Shown here in pieces: positions 24,500-31,598 of a DNA stretch of 64,000 nucleotides (its first letter is position 1; every line of letters starts with the position of its first letter). The DNA comes from Oscillospiraceae bacterium. GTDB lineage: Bacteria > Bacillota > Clostridia > Oscillospirales > Oscillospiraceae. Position numbers and translations under genes: made by a program. The stretch lies in the NCBI GenBank assembly GCA_020025305.1, contig JAHHSG010000005.1:1-64000 (forward strand), in the 5' to 3' direction. Below the pieces are notes generated by a model that was not told the DNA's origin, did no database searches, and was given only the letters and a program-made list of their open reading frames with translations.

Positions 24500-26002
24500 T
24501 TACGGTGCCGTGATCTCCTTGCCATCATATACCTGTTGGATCAGATCCTTAGCCACAGCCACGGTGGACTCATCGGGATACATCACATAGGCATACTGGC
24601 TCATAGAATAGGGAATCTCACTGCCGCCTGTACCGTTTACACTATAAGTGACGATATTCCAATTGCCCCCTCTGTTGATCTGATCACGTACCAACGAGGC
24701 AATCATGCTATAGGGAACGCTGGTTTCGAAGTTCCCCTCCACTGCGCTCAGCAGGGAGTTATAGTTCTTCAAAATATCGGGTGAGAGCGCCTTGTTGATG
24801 ACGCCCTGAATGACAGCCATCTGGTTCCGTCCGCGCTGGCGGTCGCCTTCGCTGAAGGAATACCGCTCACGGGCAAACCGCAGGGCACTGGCACCGTCCA
24901 GATAGTTCTCCCCTTGTTTGTAAGAGTAACGACCAGATGTAAACTCATAGTCCGAGTAAACGGTAATTCCTCCCAAACTATCTATAATGTCCTTAAAGCC
25001 GCTGAAATTGACGCGGAAGAAATAATCGATGTCCCTATCGAAGATCATGCCCACGGTATCCTTAGATACATCTACGCCATAAATGCCGGCATGGGTCAGT
25101 TTATCAGGAATGCCACCCGAAATAGACAGCGGCACAAAGTAGTCACGAGGCGTGGACACCAGCAAGATCTGGTGCGATTTAGGATTGATGGTCGCCAAAA
25201 TGTTTACATCGCTGCGGCTTCTGGCTGAAACATCTCCATAGGTGTCGATACCGCTCATATAGACGGTAAAGGTTTCATTCTCCTGCGGATCATTCTTTGG
25301 CTTCTCTACCATCTTATCACGGAATTCCACCTGATACACGGAGCGCAGCTGCTCCACAGTTGTTTCATATCCGATCATATCGCTCAGAAGGCTCAGATAG
25401 CCTTCCCGCGTGATGATAGCGTCCACCTCATCGTCCATCAGCGCATCAATCATATCCGTTACTTTGTCGTAAGATTCCAACCGGATTTCCTGGCCCAGCT
25501 CCTGATTGATCTGCTGGATGGTCTCTTCCACGTGCTCGTAGTCCGGACACGTAAAGACGCCAAAGGTATAGCCTGCGGTATCTTCCAAACTCTGCGCCGG
25601 GTCTTCCTGTCGAACATACACATCGACAATGTCCACCTGCTCGCCCTTTGTGATTTTATTAAGGGCCTCTACACCACGGTTAAGATAGAGCCCGCCCATG
25701 ACCAGCACAGCCGTCATCAGAAGGCTCAACACAAACCCAGTCCAGAAGCGGCCCTTGTGCTTATGATTAGACACCAGAAAAATTTCTAATCCCAACAGCA
25801 GCAACAGCACAACGCAGCCAGGAATGATGTACTTGGCCGGCAGCAGTTGTGAGCGCAGCAATGTAATCAAAAATCCTACATTGACCACCGTTATAATGGC
25901 AGCCATCAAGATGCCCGGAGCAGTAAAACGACGCTGCCGATTTGCAGTACTCCCGCCCATCTGCGCCCCGCTTTGATTCGGGTTTTTTTCTTTATCTTTC
26001 AT
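24500..26002 (-). CDS. LytR-CpsA-Psr (LCP) family cell-wall glycopolymer ligase with extra extracytoplasmic domain
   Basis: LCP enzymes move glycan chains from undecaprenyl pyrophosphate to peptidoglycan on the outer membrane face. The 500-residue protein has an unusual front: a cytoplasmic tail, three predicted transmembrane helices (about 28-110), then a 110-residue domain (DVYVRQEDP to LLSDMIGYE) that looks like a periplasmic-binding-protein half, then the LCP domain (about 245-480). LCP marks: RSDVNILATINPKSHQILLVSTPRDY, the arginine-rich ALRFARERYSFSEGDRQRGRNQ, and DYFFRVNFSGFKDIIDSLGG. AAGGAG lies before the ATG. Confidence 0.93.
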   Translation of the reverse strand: MKDKEKNPNQSGAQMGGSTANRQRRFTAPGILMAAIITVVNVGFLITLLRSQLLPAKYIIPGCVVLLLLLGLEIFLVSNHKHKGRFWTGFVLSLLMTAVLVMGGLYLNRGVEALNKITKGEQVDIVDVYVRQEDPAQSLEDTAGYTFGVFTCPDYEHVEETIQQINQELGQEIRLESYDKVTDMIDALMDDEVDAIITREGYLSLLSDMIGYETTVEQLRSVYQVEFRDKMVEKPKNDPQENETFTVYMSGIDTYGDVSARSRSDVNILATINPKSHQILLVSTPRDYFVPLSISGGIPDKLTHAGIYGVDVSKDTVGMIFDRDIDYFFRVNFSGFKDIIDSLGGITVYSDYEFTSGRYSYKQGENYLDGASALRFARERYSFSEGDRQRGRNQMAVIQGVINKALSPDILKNYNSLLSAVEGNFETSVPYSMIASLVRDQINRGGNWNIVTYSVNGTGGSEIPYSMSQYAYVMYPDESTVAVAKDLIQQVYDGKEITAP

Positions 26003-26133
26003 TGATTGTCATCTCCTTTATTTCGTATATATCTGGCATATTCTTATATTATAATGGTTTCCGGCTAAAATACAACCACATAAAGCACAAATTATCCCTA
26101 ATTCTCGACTGTTTTCATCACAAATCTGCGTAT

Positions 26134-26169
26134 AAAAAGCAGACAACCCATAGGGGGCTGTCTGCTTTT
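26134..26169 (-). terminator. Terminator of the UgpC/MsmX-like ATPase gene
   Basis: AAAAGCAGACA / TGTCTGCTTTT arms with a CCC/GGG inner pair, T-run on the minus strand. Confidence 0.85.
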
Positions 26170-26199
26170 GTGTTATTATGTGGATTAGGAACGAAGCGT

Positions 26200-27366
26200 T
26201 TACCACTCCAGATTCTTCTCTGTCTCCTTGCTGAAGACATGAGCCACATTGCCGCCGAAGGTCAGATTGACCTCGCTTCCCATAGGGAAGGGGGTGCTGT
26301 TGCCATTGGTAGGCACAATCACGATCAAATCTCTGCCGTTGGCATTGATGTGCAGATGCACAGAGGAGCCCATCATTTCGGAAACATCCACCTTGCCCTT
26401 AATGCCATCAGCGCACAGCATCAGGTGATCGGGACGGACACCCAGAACAATATCCTGCTCGGGCACATTCTTAGCAGCCAGCCGTGCCTGCTTATCTTCC
26501 GCCAGTTCCACACAGATACTGCCGGTATCCACCATGTACTTGCCATCCTTCTTCAGGAGCTTGGCATCCACCATATTCATCTGAGGCGTGCCGATAAATC
26601 CGGCCACAAACAGGTTGGCAGGGTGATCAAAGACCTCCTGAGGCGTACCGATCTGCTGGATAAACCCGTCCTTCATGATGACAATGCGGTCACCCAGCGT
26701 CATAGCCTCGGTCTGATCGTGTGTCACATAGATAAAGGTGGTGTTGATGCGCTCACGCAGTTTAATGATTTCAGCGCGCATTTGGTTACGCAGCTTGGCA
26801 TCCAAGTTACTCAAGGGCTCATCCATCAGCATGACTTGCGGGTTGCGGACGATGGCACGGCCGATGGCTACACGCTGACGCTGACCGCCGGACAGAGCCT
26901 TAGGCTTACGATCAAGATACTGGGTAATATCCAAAATCTCCGCAGCCTCCCGGACACGCTTGTCAATCTCTTCTTTATTCACTTTTTTCAGTTTCAGAGA
27001 GAATGCCATGTTCTCATACACGGTCATATGGGGATACAGTGCGTAGTTCTGGAAAACCATGGCGATGTTGCGATCCTTAGGCTCCACATCGTTCATCTTC
27101 TGATCGCCGATCCACAGCTCACCGTCAGAGATATCCTCCAGTCCCGCGATCATACGCAGGGTGGTGGACTTACCGCAGCCGGAAGGGCCGACGAGAACGA
27201 TGAACTCCTTGTCGGCAATGTCCAGGCTGAACTCCTGAACGGCCACAACCCCCTCGTCCGTGATCTGCAGGTTGGTCTTCTTCGCAGGGGCGTCGCCCTT
27301 CTTTTTCTTCTTTGGCTCGTTGTTGGGGTAAACCTTCTTGAGATTAACCAGTCTTACTTCTGCCAT
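26200..27366 (-). CDS. Multipurpose sugar ABC transporter ATPase (UgpC/MsmX-like)
   Basis: 388-residue ATPase of the CUT1 carbohydrate-importer type. Walker A GPSGCGKST, Q-loop VFQNYALYPHMTVYENMAF, signature LSGGQRQRVAIGRAI, Walker B VMLMDEPLSNLD and switch His in VTHDQTEAM, followed by the C-terminal MalK-type OB domains. A Lys-rich insertion (EPKKKKKGDAPAKK) near residue 20 is usual in clostridial homologues. No permease or binding protein is nearby, so it probably energises several sugar transporters encoded elsewhere, as MsmX does in Bacillus. The ATG at 27366 has only a weak ribosome site; the frame stays open for 29 more codons. Confidence 0.92.
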   Translation of the reverse strand: MAEVRLVNLKKVYPNNEPKKKKKGDAPAKKTNLQITDEGVVAVQEFSLDIADKEFIVLVGPSGCGKSTTLRMIAGLEDISDGELWIGDQKMNDVEPKDRNIAMVFQNYALYPHMTVYENMAFSLKLKKVNKEEIDKRVREAAEILDITQYLDRKPKALSGGQRQRVAIGRAIVRNPQVMLMDEPLSNLDAKLRNQMRAEIIKLRERINTTFIYVTHDQTEAMTLGDRIVIMKDGFIQQIGTPQEVFDHPANLFVAGFIGTPQMNMVDAKLLKKDGKYMVDTGSICVELAEDKQARLAAKNVPEQDIVLGVRPDHLMLCADGIKGKVDVSEMMGSSVHLHINANGRDLIVIVPTNGNSTPFPMGSEVNLTFGGNVAHVFSKETEKNLEW

Positions 27367-27606
27367 AATTTCTTTGACTGTAATCGCTGTGCCTCCGCAA
27401 GCAGCGACCTCACGGCGAGCAAAAGCTCCCACCGCATTGCGACAGGTCTCCACACTGCCGCACCGCCAGTCCCAGCGGCACTTGTTCCTCCTTTGAATGA
27501 CCTCCGCACGCCATAAAGTGGAGTGGCCATGCAGGGGGCGGAATAAGATACGCTCATTTTAACATAAGCAAAAGTCAAATGCAATGTGGACAGCTTCTGT
27601 TTTCAG

Positions 27607-27646
27607 AAAAAAGTCCGTGAAATTCTGTGATTTCACGGACTTTTTT
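27607..27646 (-). terminator. Terminator of the aminotransferase gene
   Basis: AAGTCCGTGAAA / TTTCACGGACTT with T6 on the minus strand; the A-tract makes it usable in both directions. Confidence 0.88.
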
Positions 27647-27652
27647 ATGATT

Positions 27653-28924
27653 TTATACACCCAGTTTCTCAAGGGCTGCCATGCGCAGGCAGCAGCAGAA
27701 AACAGAGATGGCCTGTTCCAGCTCTTCGACCGGAGGCAAGGATGGCGCAATGCGAATATTGGAGTCCGCCGGATCGATGCCATAAGGGAAGGTGGCACCG
27801 GCACCGGTCATCACCACACCCGCCTCGCGGCACAGCTCCAATGTCCGCTTTGCCGTACCGGGCATAGCATTGAGAGACACAAAGTAGCCACCGCGGGGCC
27901 GCTCATAATGCGCAATGTCCAGCGGTGCCACTTCCTCATCCAGTGCTTTGATCACGGCGTGGAACTTAGGCCCCAGAATCTGCGCGTGACGGCGCATCAG
28001 TTCCAGCGTGTGCTCCCGATCCTTCAAAAAGCGTACATGGCGCAGCTGATTGACCTTATCATAGCCGATGGTCTGCACGCCCATTATCTTGCTGAAATAG
28101 GCAATATTGGCCTCGCTGGCAGCCATCACGGAAATACCGGCACCGGGGAACGTCACCTTAGAGGTGGAGGCAAACTCATAGACCATATCGGCGTTGCCAT
28201 ATTGCGCACACAGAGAGATAATGTCCGCAAAGGGCACGAACTCGCCCTCAAACTCGTGGATGCAGTAGGCGTTGTCCCACATGAGCATAAAGTCCGCAGC
28301 GGCAGGCTTCATGGAGGCAAGACGGCGGATGGTTTCATCGGAATAGATGATGCCATCGGGGTTGGAGTACTTGGGAACGTTCCACATACCCTTCACTGCC
28401 GGGTCTTTGATCAGTTCCTCCACCACATCCATGTCGGGGCCTTCCGAAGTCATGGGTACGGTGATGAGGGTACAGCCCAACGACTCCGTGACCCGGAAAT
28501 GGCGGTCATAGCCGGGTGCGGGGCACAGCCACTTCACCTCGTCCAGCTTGCTCCAGGGCTTCTCGCTGTGGGCAAGGCCGTTGGTGAAGGCCATTGCCAC
28601 CGCGGCATACATCAACTGCAAGCTGGCATTGCCGCCAACGAAACACTGCTCCGGCTTGCAGCCGAGAATATCGGCAAAAAGGCGGCGGGCCGCAGGCAGG
28701 CCGCACAGCTCACCATAGTTGCGGCTGTCAATGCCGTCGCTGAGATAGTCCTCCGGCCGGGTCATGCCCTCGGTCATGCCCATGACCATATCCAACTGCT
28801 CACGCCCCGGCTTGCCGCGGGCCATATTTAGCTGCAGCTTCAGCGCCTTCAATCCCTCGAACCGCTCCGTCAGGGCAGCATACTCCGCTTGGCGCTGTTC
28901 CTTCGTCATCTCTGTATATTTCAT
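27653..28924 (-). CDS. Class I-like aminotransferase (PF12897/MocR-like aspartate aminotransferase type)
   Basis: A 423-residue PLP-dependent transaminase. Marks: NMARGKPGREQLDM at the N-terminus, RNYGELCGLPAARRLFADIL, LCPAPGYDRHF, WNVPKYSNPDG, and the PLP-lysine in FASTSKVTFPGAGIS. This pattern is that of the subgroup often annotated as aspartate or alanine aminotransferase in Clostridia (PF12897), different from ordinary AspC. Substrate preference cannot be settled by reading. Single gene; terminator sits 7 bases after the stop. Confidence 0.88.
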   Translation of the reverse strand: MKYTEMTKEQRQAEYAALTERFEGLKALKLQLNMARGKPGREQLDMVMGMTEGMTRPEDYLSDGIDSRNYGELCGLPAARRLFADILGCKPEQCFVGGNASLQLMYAAVAMAFTNGLAHSEKPWSKLDEVKWLCPAPGYDRHFRVTESLGCTLITVPMTSEGPDMDVVEELIKDPAVKGMWNVPKYSNPDGIIYSDETIRRLASMKPAAADFMLMWDNAYCIHEFEGEFVPFADIISLCAQYGNADMVYEFASTSKVTFPGAGISVMAASEANIAYFSKIMGVQTIGYDKVNQLRHVRFLKDREHTLELMRRHAQILGPKFHAVIKALDEEVAPLDIAHYERPRGGYFVSLNAMPGTAKRTLELCREAGVVMTGAGATFPYGIDPADSNIRIAPSLPPVEELEQAISVFCCCLRMAALEKLGV

Positions 28925-29008
28925 TGCTCAGACTCCTTTTGTGATGATTGTCTAACGGGTGTAGTGTAGCACAAAATACCAAAAACTACAATTATTTTTC
29001 CACAAGGC

Positions 29009-29356
29009 TTACAAACGATCCGCCCACTCCTGCTCGCGGAAACCCACCAGAACAAAGTCGTCTCCCACCAAGATGGGGCGCTTGACCAGCATACCGTCAC
29101 TGGCCAGCAATGCAATCTGCTCATCCTCCGTCATGGTGGGCAGCTTGTCCTTCAGCTGCAATTCCTTATAGAGAAGTCCGCTGGTATTGAAAAACTTCTT
29201 GAGCGGCAGCCCCGATTTCTCCCACCAGCGGCGCAGTTCTTCGGCGTTGGGATGATGGCTCTTGATATCCCGCACCTCTACACTGACTTCCCGCTCCTCC
29301 AGCCACTTTTGTGCCTTGCGGCAGGTAGAGCACTTTTCATAGCAGACAAACAGCAT
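29009..29356 (-). CDS. ArsC/Spx-family thioredoxin-fold protein
   Basis: 115 residues of the arsenate-reductase-like (ArsC/Spx/MgsR) family. The redox CxxC is CSTCRKAQKWLEER at the N-terminus, and the family C-terminal motif is LVKRPILVGDDFVLVGFRE. Clade members include YffB-like proteins and the Spx regulator; the Spx contact residues to RNA polymerase are not obvious, so a generic reductase label is safer. The start is the ATG at 29356 with AAAGGAGG upstream; it follows the Smr gene with a stop at 29371. Confidence 0.88.
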   Translation of the reverse strand: MLFVCYEKCSTCRKAQKWLEEREVSVEVRDIKSHHPNAEELRRWWEKSGLPLKKFFNTSGLLYKELQLKDKLPTMTEDEQIALLASDGMLVKRPILVGDDFVLVGFREQEWADRL

Positions 29357-29370
29357 CTTTATGCCTCCTT

Positions 29371-29619
29371 TCAATATTCACGCAGGATAAGATCGGTAAC
29401 ACCCGGAGCAATCCCCGTCTCAATTCGCAAAACACGGGGATGCTCTGCGTATTCTTTCCGTATCATATCCCGCAGAACGGTACCTCCGTGGAATCCATGG
29501 ATACACCGGATCCGGTAAGTCGCTCCCGACGCACGCCGCAGCACGGCGTCCAGCGTCACCTTCGCCTGATAGCTATTCTTCCCATGAAGATCTACCTCTA
29601 TCACGCCAGCCAACATCAT
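29371..29619 (-). CDS. Small Smr (MutS2 C-terminal) domain protein
   Basis: An 82-residue stand-alone Smr domain: VIEVDLHGKNSYQAKVTLD, then RIRCIHGFHGGTVLRDMIR and a C-terminal strand. Smr domains bind or nick nucleic acids, and in MutS2 act on branched DNA or stalled ribosome mRNA. The DLHG and HGxxxG motifs are present. It sits 15 bases upstream of the ArsC-like gene, so they form an operon. Its ribosome site overlaps a 12-base inverted repeat. Confidence 0.85.
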   Translation of the reverse strand: MMLAGVIEVDLHGKNSYQAKVTLDAVLRRASGATYRIRCIHGFHGGTVLRDMIRKEYAEHPRVLRIETGIAPGVTDLILREY

Positions 29620-29628
29620 ACCGCCTCC

Positions 29629-29657
29629 TTTCCTACCATTATTTTAATGGTAGGAAA
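29629..29657. repeat. Perfect 12-base inverted repeat between divergent genes
   Basis: TTTCCTACCATT (29629-29640) and AATGGTAGGAAA (29646-29657) with a 5-base centre. It overlaps the ribosome-site region of the Smr gene and abuts the -35 box of the opposite gene, so it fits an operator or an RNA hairpin. Confidence 0.7.
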
Positions 29658-29686
29658 TTGAAGTTGCAACCGTTTCCTGCTATAAT
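29658..29686 (+). promoter_or_regulatory. Promoter of the phosphoesterase-nfo genes
   Basis: -35 TTGAAG (29658-29663), 17-base spacer, -10 TATAAT (29681-29686), 30 bases upstream of the ATG. Confidence 0.7.
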
Positions 29687-29715
29687 AATCCGTATTCTAT
29701 CTAAGGAGCACAATT

Positions 29716-30183
29716 ATGAAGATCCTCGTCCTCTCCGATTCCCACGGAAACGTGCAAAACATGTGTACCTGTGTGGAGATGCTGCATCCTTGTCACATTC
29801 TCCATCTGGGCGATTGTATGCCAGATGCCGCGGAACTCCACCGACTGTTCCCGGACACTCCTATCCACATGGTGCCCGGCAACTGTGACTGGGGCTGCAC
29901 AGAGCCCGGTGAGCGTCTCATTGAGGTGGGGCAGCGGCGAATTTTAATGATGCACGGTCACACCCGTGGTGTCAAGGAAACCACCATGCGTGCTCGCTAC
30001 GCCGCCAAGGAATGCGGTGCGGACATTCTGCTCTTTGGTCATACCCACCGCCCCTGCGTGGACTATGACGGCTCTTTGTATCTGATGAATCCCGGTTCCA
30101 TCGGTGACCGGCTTCGCCCCTCCTACGGTGTCATCACCATTGAGGGGACAAAAACGGACTGCTCCGTCTATTTATTAAAGTAG
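29716..30183 (+). CDS. MJ0936/YfcE-type metallophosphoesterase
   Basis: A compact 155-residue phosphoesterase. Metal ligands: LSDSHGN, LGDCMPD, VPGNCDWG, MMHGHT and FGHTHRPC, then the family-typical NPGSIGDRL. Homologues hydrolyse phosphodiesters; natural substrate unknown. AAGGAGCACAATT precedes the ATG. It is followed after 16 bases by nfo, so the two are probably cotranscribed; a role in nucleotide repair is therefore possible but only by association. Confidence 0.92.
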   Translation: MKILVLSDSHGNVQNMCTCVEMLHPCHILHLGDCMPDAAELHRLFPDTPIHMVPGNCDWGCTEPGERLIEVGQRRILMMHGHTRGVKETTMRARYAAKECGADILLFGHTHRPCVDYDGSLYLMNPGSIGDRLRPSYGVITIEGTKTDCSVYLLK

Positions 30184-30199
30184 TATAAGGAGGCACACT

Positions 30200-31033
30200 A
30201 TGTTTTATATCGGCTGCCATCTTTCCCCCTCTGCCGGATATCGGGCCATGGGCGAAACGGCTCTCTCTATTGGTGCGACCACGTTTCAATTTTTCACCCG
30301 CAATCCTCGAGGCAGTAAAGCTAAAGCCATTGACCCCGAGGACATGACGGCGCTGCGCGCGCTGCTGACCGAGCACAAGTTTGGCCCGCTGGTGGCACAC
30401 GCCCCTTACACCATCAATCCCTGCTCCAAGGATGAGCGCACCCGGGAATTTGCCCGCCTGACGCTGGCAGACGATCTGGCCCGCATGGAGTATCTCCCCG
30501 GTCAGTTCTATAATTTTCACCCCGGCAGCCACACCGGGCAGGGCATGGAAAAGGGCATCGAACTCATTACCGAGGCACTCAATGCCGTTTTACGCCCGGA
30601 ACAGCAGACCATGGTACTGCTGGAAACCATGGCGGGCAAAGGCACAGAAGTGGGCGGGCGATTTGAAGAGCTGCGGGAAATCATCGATCGGGTGGAGCTG
30701 AACGATAAGCTGGGGGTGTGTCTGGACACCTGCCACGTCTCCGACGGCGGCTATGACATCGCCGGAGATCTGGACGGTGTACTGACGGAATTCGACCGGG
30801 TGATCGGCCTTTCCCGACTCCACGCCGTCCACACCAACGACTCCCTCAATCCCGTAGGCGCCCATAAGGATCGCCACGCCCGGATCGGCGAGGGCTATCT
30901 GGGGGTGGACGCTTTCCGGCGCATCATCAACCACCCCGCCCTGCGCCATCTTCCCTTCGTGCTGGAAACGCCCAACGAGCTTCCCGGCTACGCTGAAGAG
31001 ATTGCTCTTCTCAAGTCCCTGCGAACAGAATAA
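30200..31033 (+). CDS. nfo: Endonuclease IV (AP endonuclease Nfo)
   Basis: A 277-residue TIM-barrel AP endonuclease with trinuclear zinc, cleaving abasic sites in base excision repair. Marks: IGCHLSPSAGY at the start, TFQFFTRNPRG, VAHAPYTINPC, FHPGSHTGQG, LLETMAGKGTEVG, CLDTCHVSDGGYDI, HTNDSLNPVGAHKDRHARIGEG and LETPNE. All zinc-ligand motifs are intact. Second gene of an operon with the phosphoesterase. Confidence 0.97.
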   Translation: MFYIGCHLSPSAGYRAMGETALSIGATTFQFFTRNPRGSKAKAIDPEDMTALRALLTEHKFGPLVAHAPYTINPCSKDERTREFARLTLADDLARMEYLPGQFYNFHPGSHTGQGMEKGIELITEALNAVLRPEQQTMVLLETMAGKGTEVGGRFEELREIIDRVELNDKLGVCLDTCHVSDGGYDIAGDLDGVLTEFDRVIGLSRLHAVHTNDSLNPVGAHKDRHARIGEGYLGVDAFRRIINHPALRHLPFVLETPNELPGYAEEIALLKSLRTE

Positions 31034-31070
31034 ACGCCACATAGTAATTTCTTTTCAAAGAGGTCTTTCC

Positions 31071-31526
31071 ATGAAAAAATTCCGCACTTGGCTTAGTAAA
31101 CTTTTGGGATACGGCATCACAGCGCTGCTTATTTTCGGCGTATTTTCCCTTGTAGCACTGTTCGGCGGTGCGATCATGCACTTTTTCGGCTTCACCTATG
31201 AATCCACCGGCAGTCTTATTTTGTTCTTTGTGATTGCAGGTTTGGCAGGCTTCCCCTGCGAAATTCTGGCAAACGCCCTGCCCATGGCGCTGTTGCACAT
31301 GGGAAAGATTTCCAAAACCGCAGCGCGCGTATTATTCGTTCTTCTGGATACGACCGTCACCGTTTTTTTCATGCTGCTTGTGGACTATCTGATGGACAGT
31401 GTAGCGGCAACGGATCTATCGGTGATTGTCATTGCCTTCATCATGGCCATGGGCAGTGTGAAAGATATCCGGGAACGCCCGGAGGATGTGGAAGAATCAT
31501 CGCCCTCCCACAAAACGGATAATTGA
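31071..31526 (+). CDS. YrvL-like membrane protein
   Basis: 151 residues with four hydrophobic helices (about 12-35, 45-72, 85-112, 118-135) and a charged C-terminal tail. The pattern FFVIAGLAGFPCEILANALP and VLFVLLDTTVTVFFMLLVDYL resembles the YrvL-type regulatory membrane proteins of Bacillus. Bacillus YrvL is linked to regulation of oxalate decarboxylase, but no such target is nearby here. The start is the ATG at 31071 with AGAGG upstream. Assignment moderate. Confidence 0.6.
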   Translation: MKKFRTWLSKLLGYGITALLIFGVFSLVALFGGAIMHFFGFTYESTGSLILFFVIAGLAGFPCEILANALPMALLHMGKISKTAARVLFVLLDTTVTVFFMLLVDYLMDSVAATDLSVIVIAFIMAMGSVKDIRERPEDVEESSPSHKTDN

Positions 31527-31546
31527 GACACTTTTCCACTAACCAT

Positions 31547-31590
31547 AAAAGAGAGCACTGTCCCGGAAAGGGGAACAGTGCTCTCTTTTT
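31547..31590. terminator. Bidirectional terminator between the YrvL-like gene and ygiQ
   Basis: AAAAGAGAGCACTGT / ACAGTGCTCTCTTTT arms, T5 on the plus side, between convergent genes. Confidence 0.9.
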
Positions 31591-31598
31591 ACGATTGC

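Noticed and set aside
25942..27516. 524-codon plus-strand frame over the LCP 5' end and ABC ATPase
   Set aside because: Antisense of two solid genes and their intergenic terminator.
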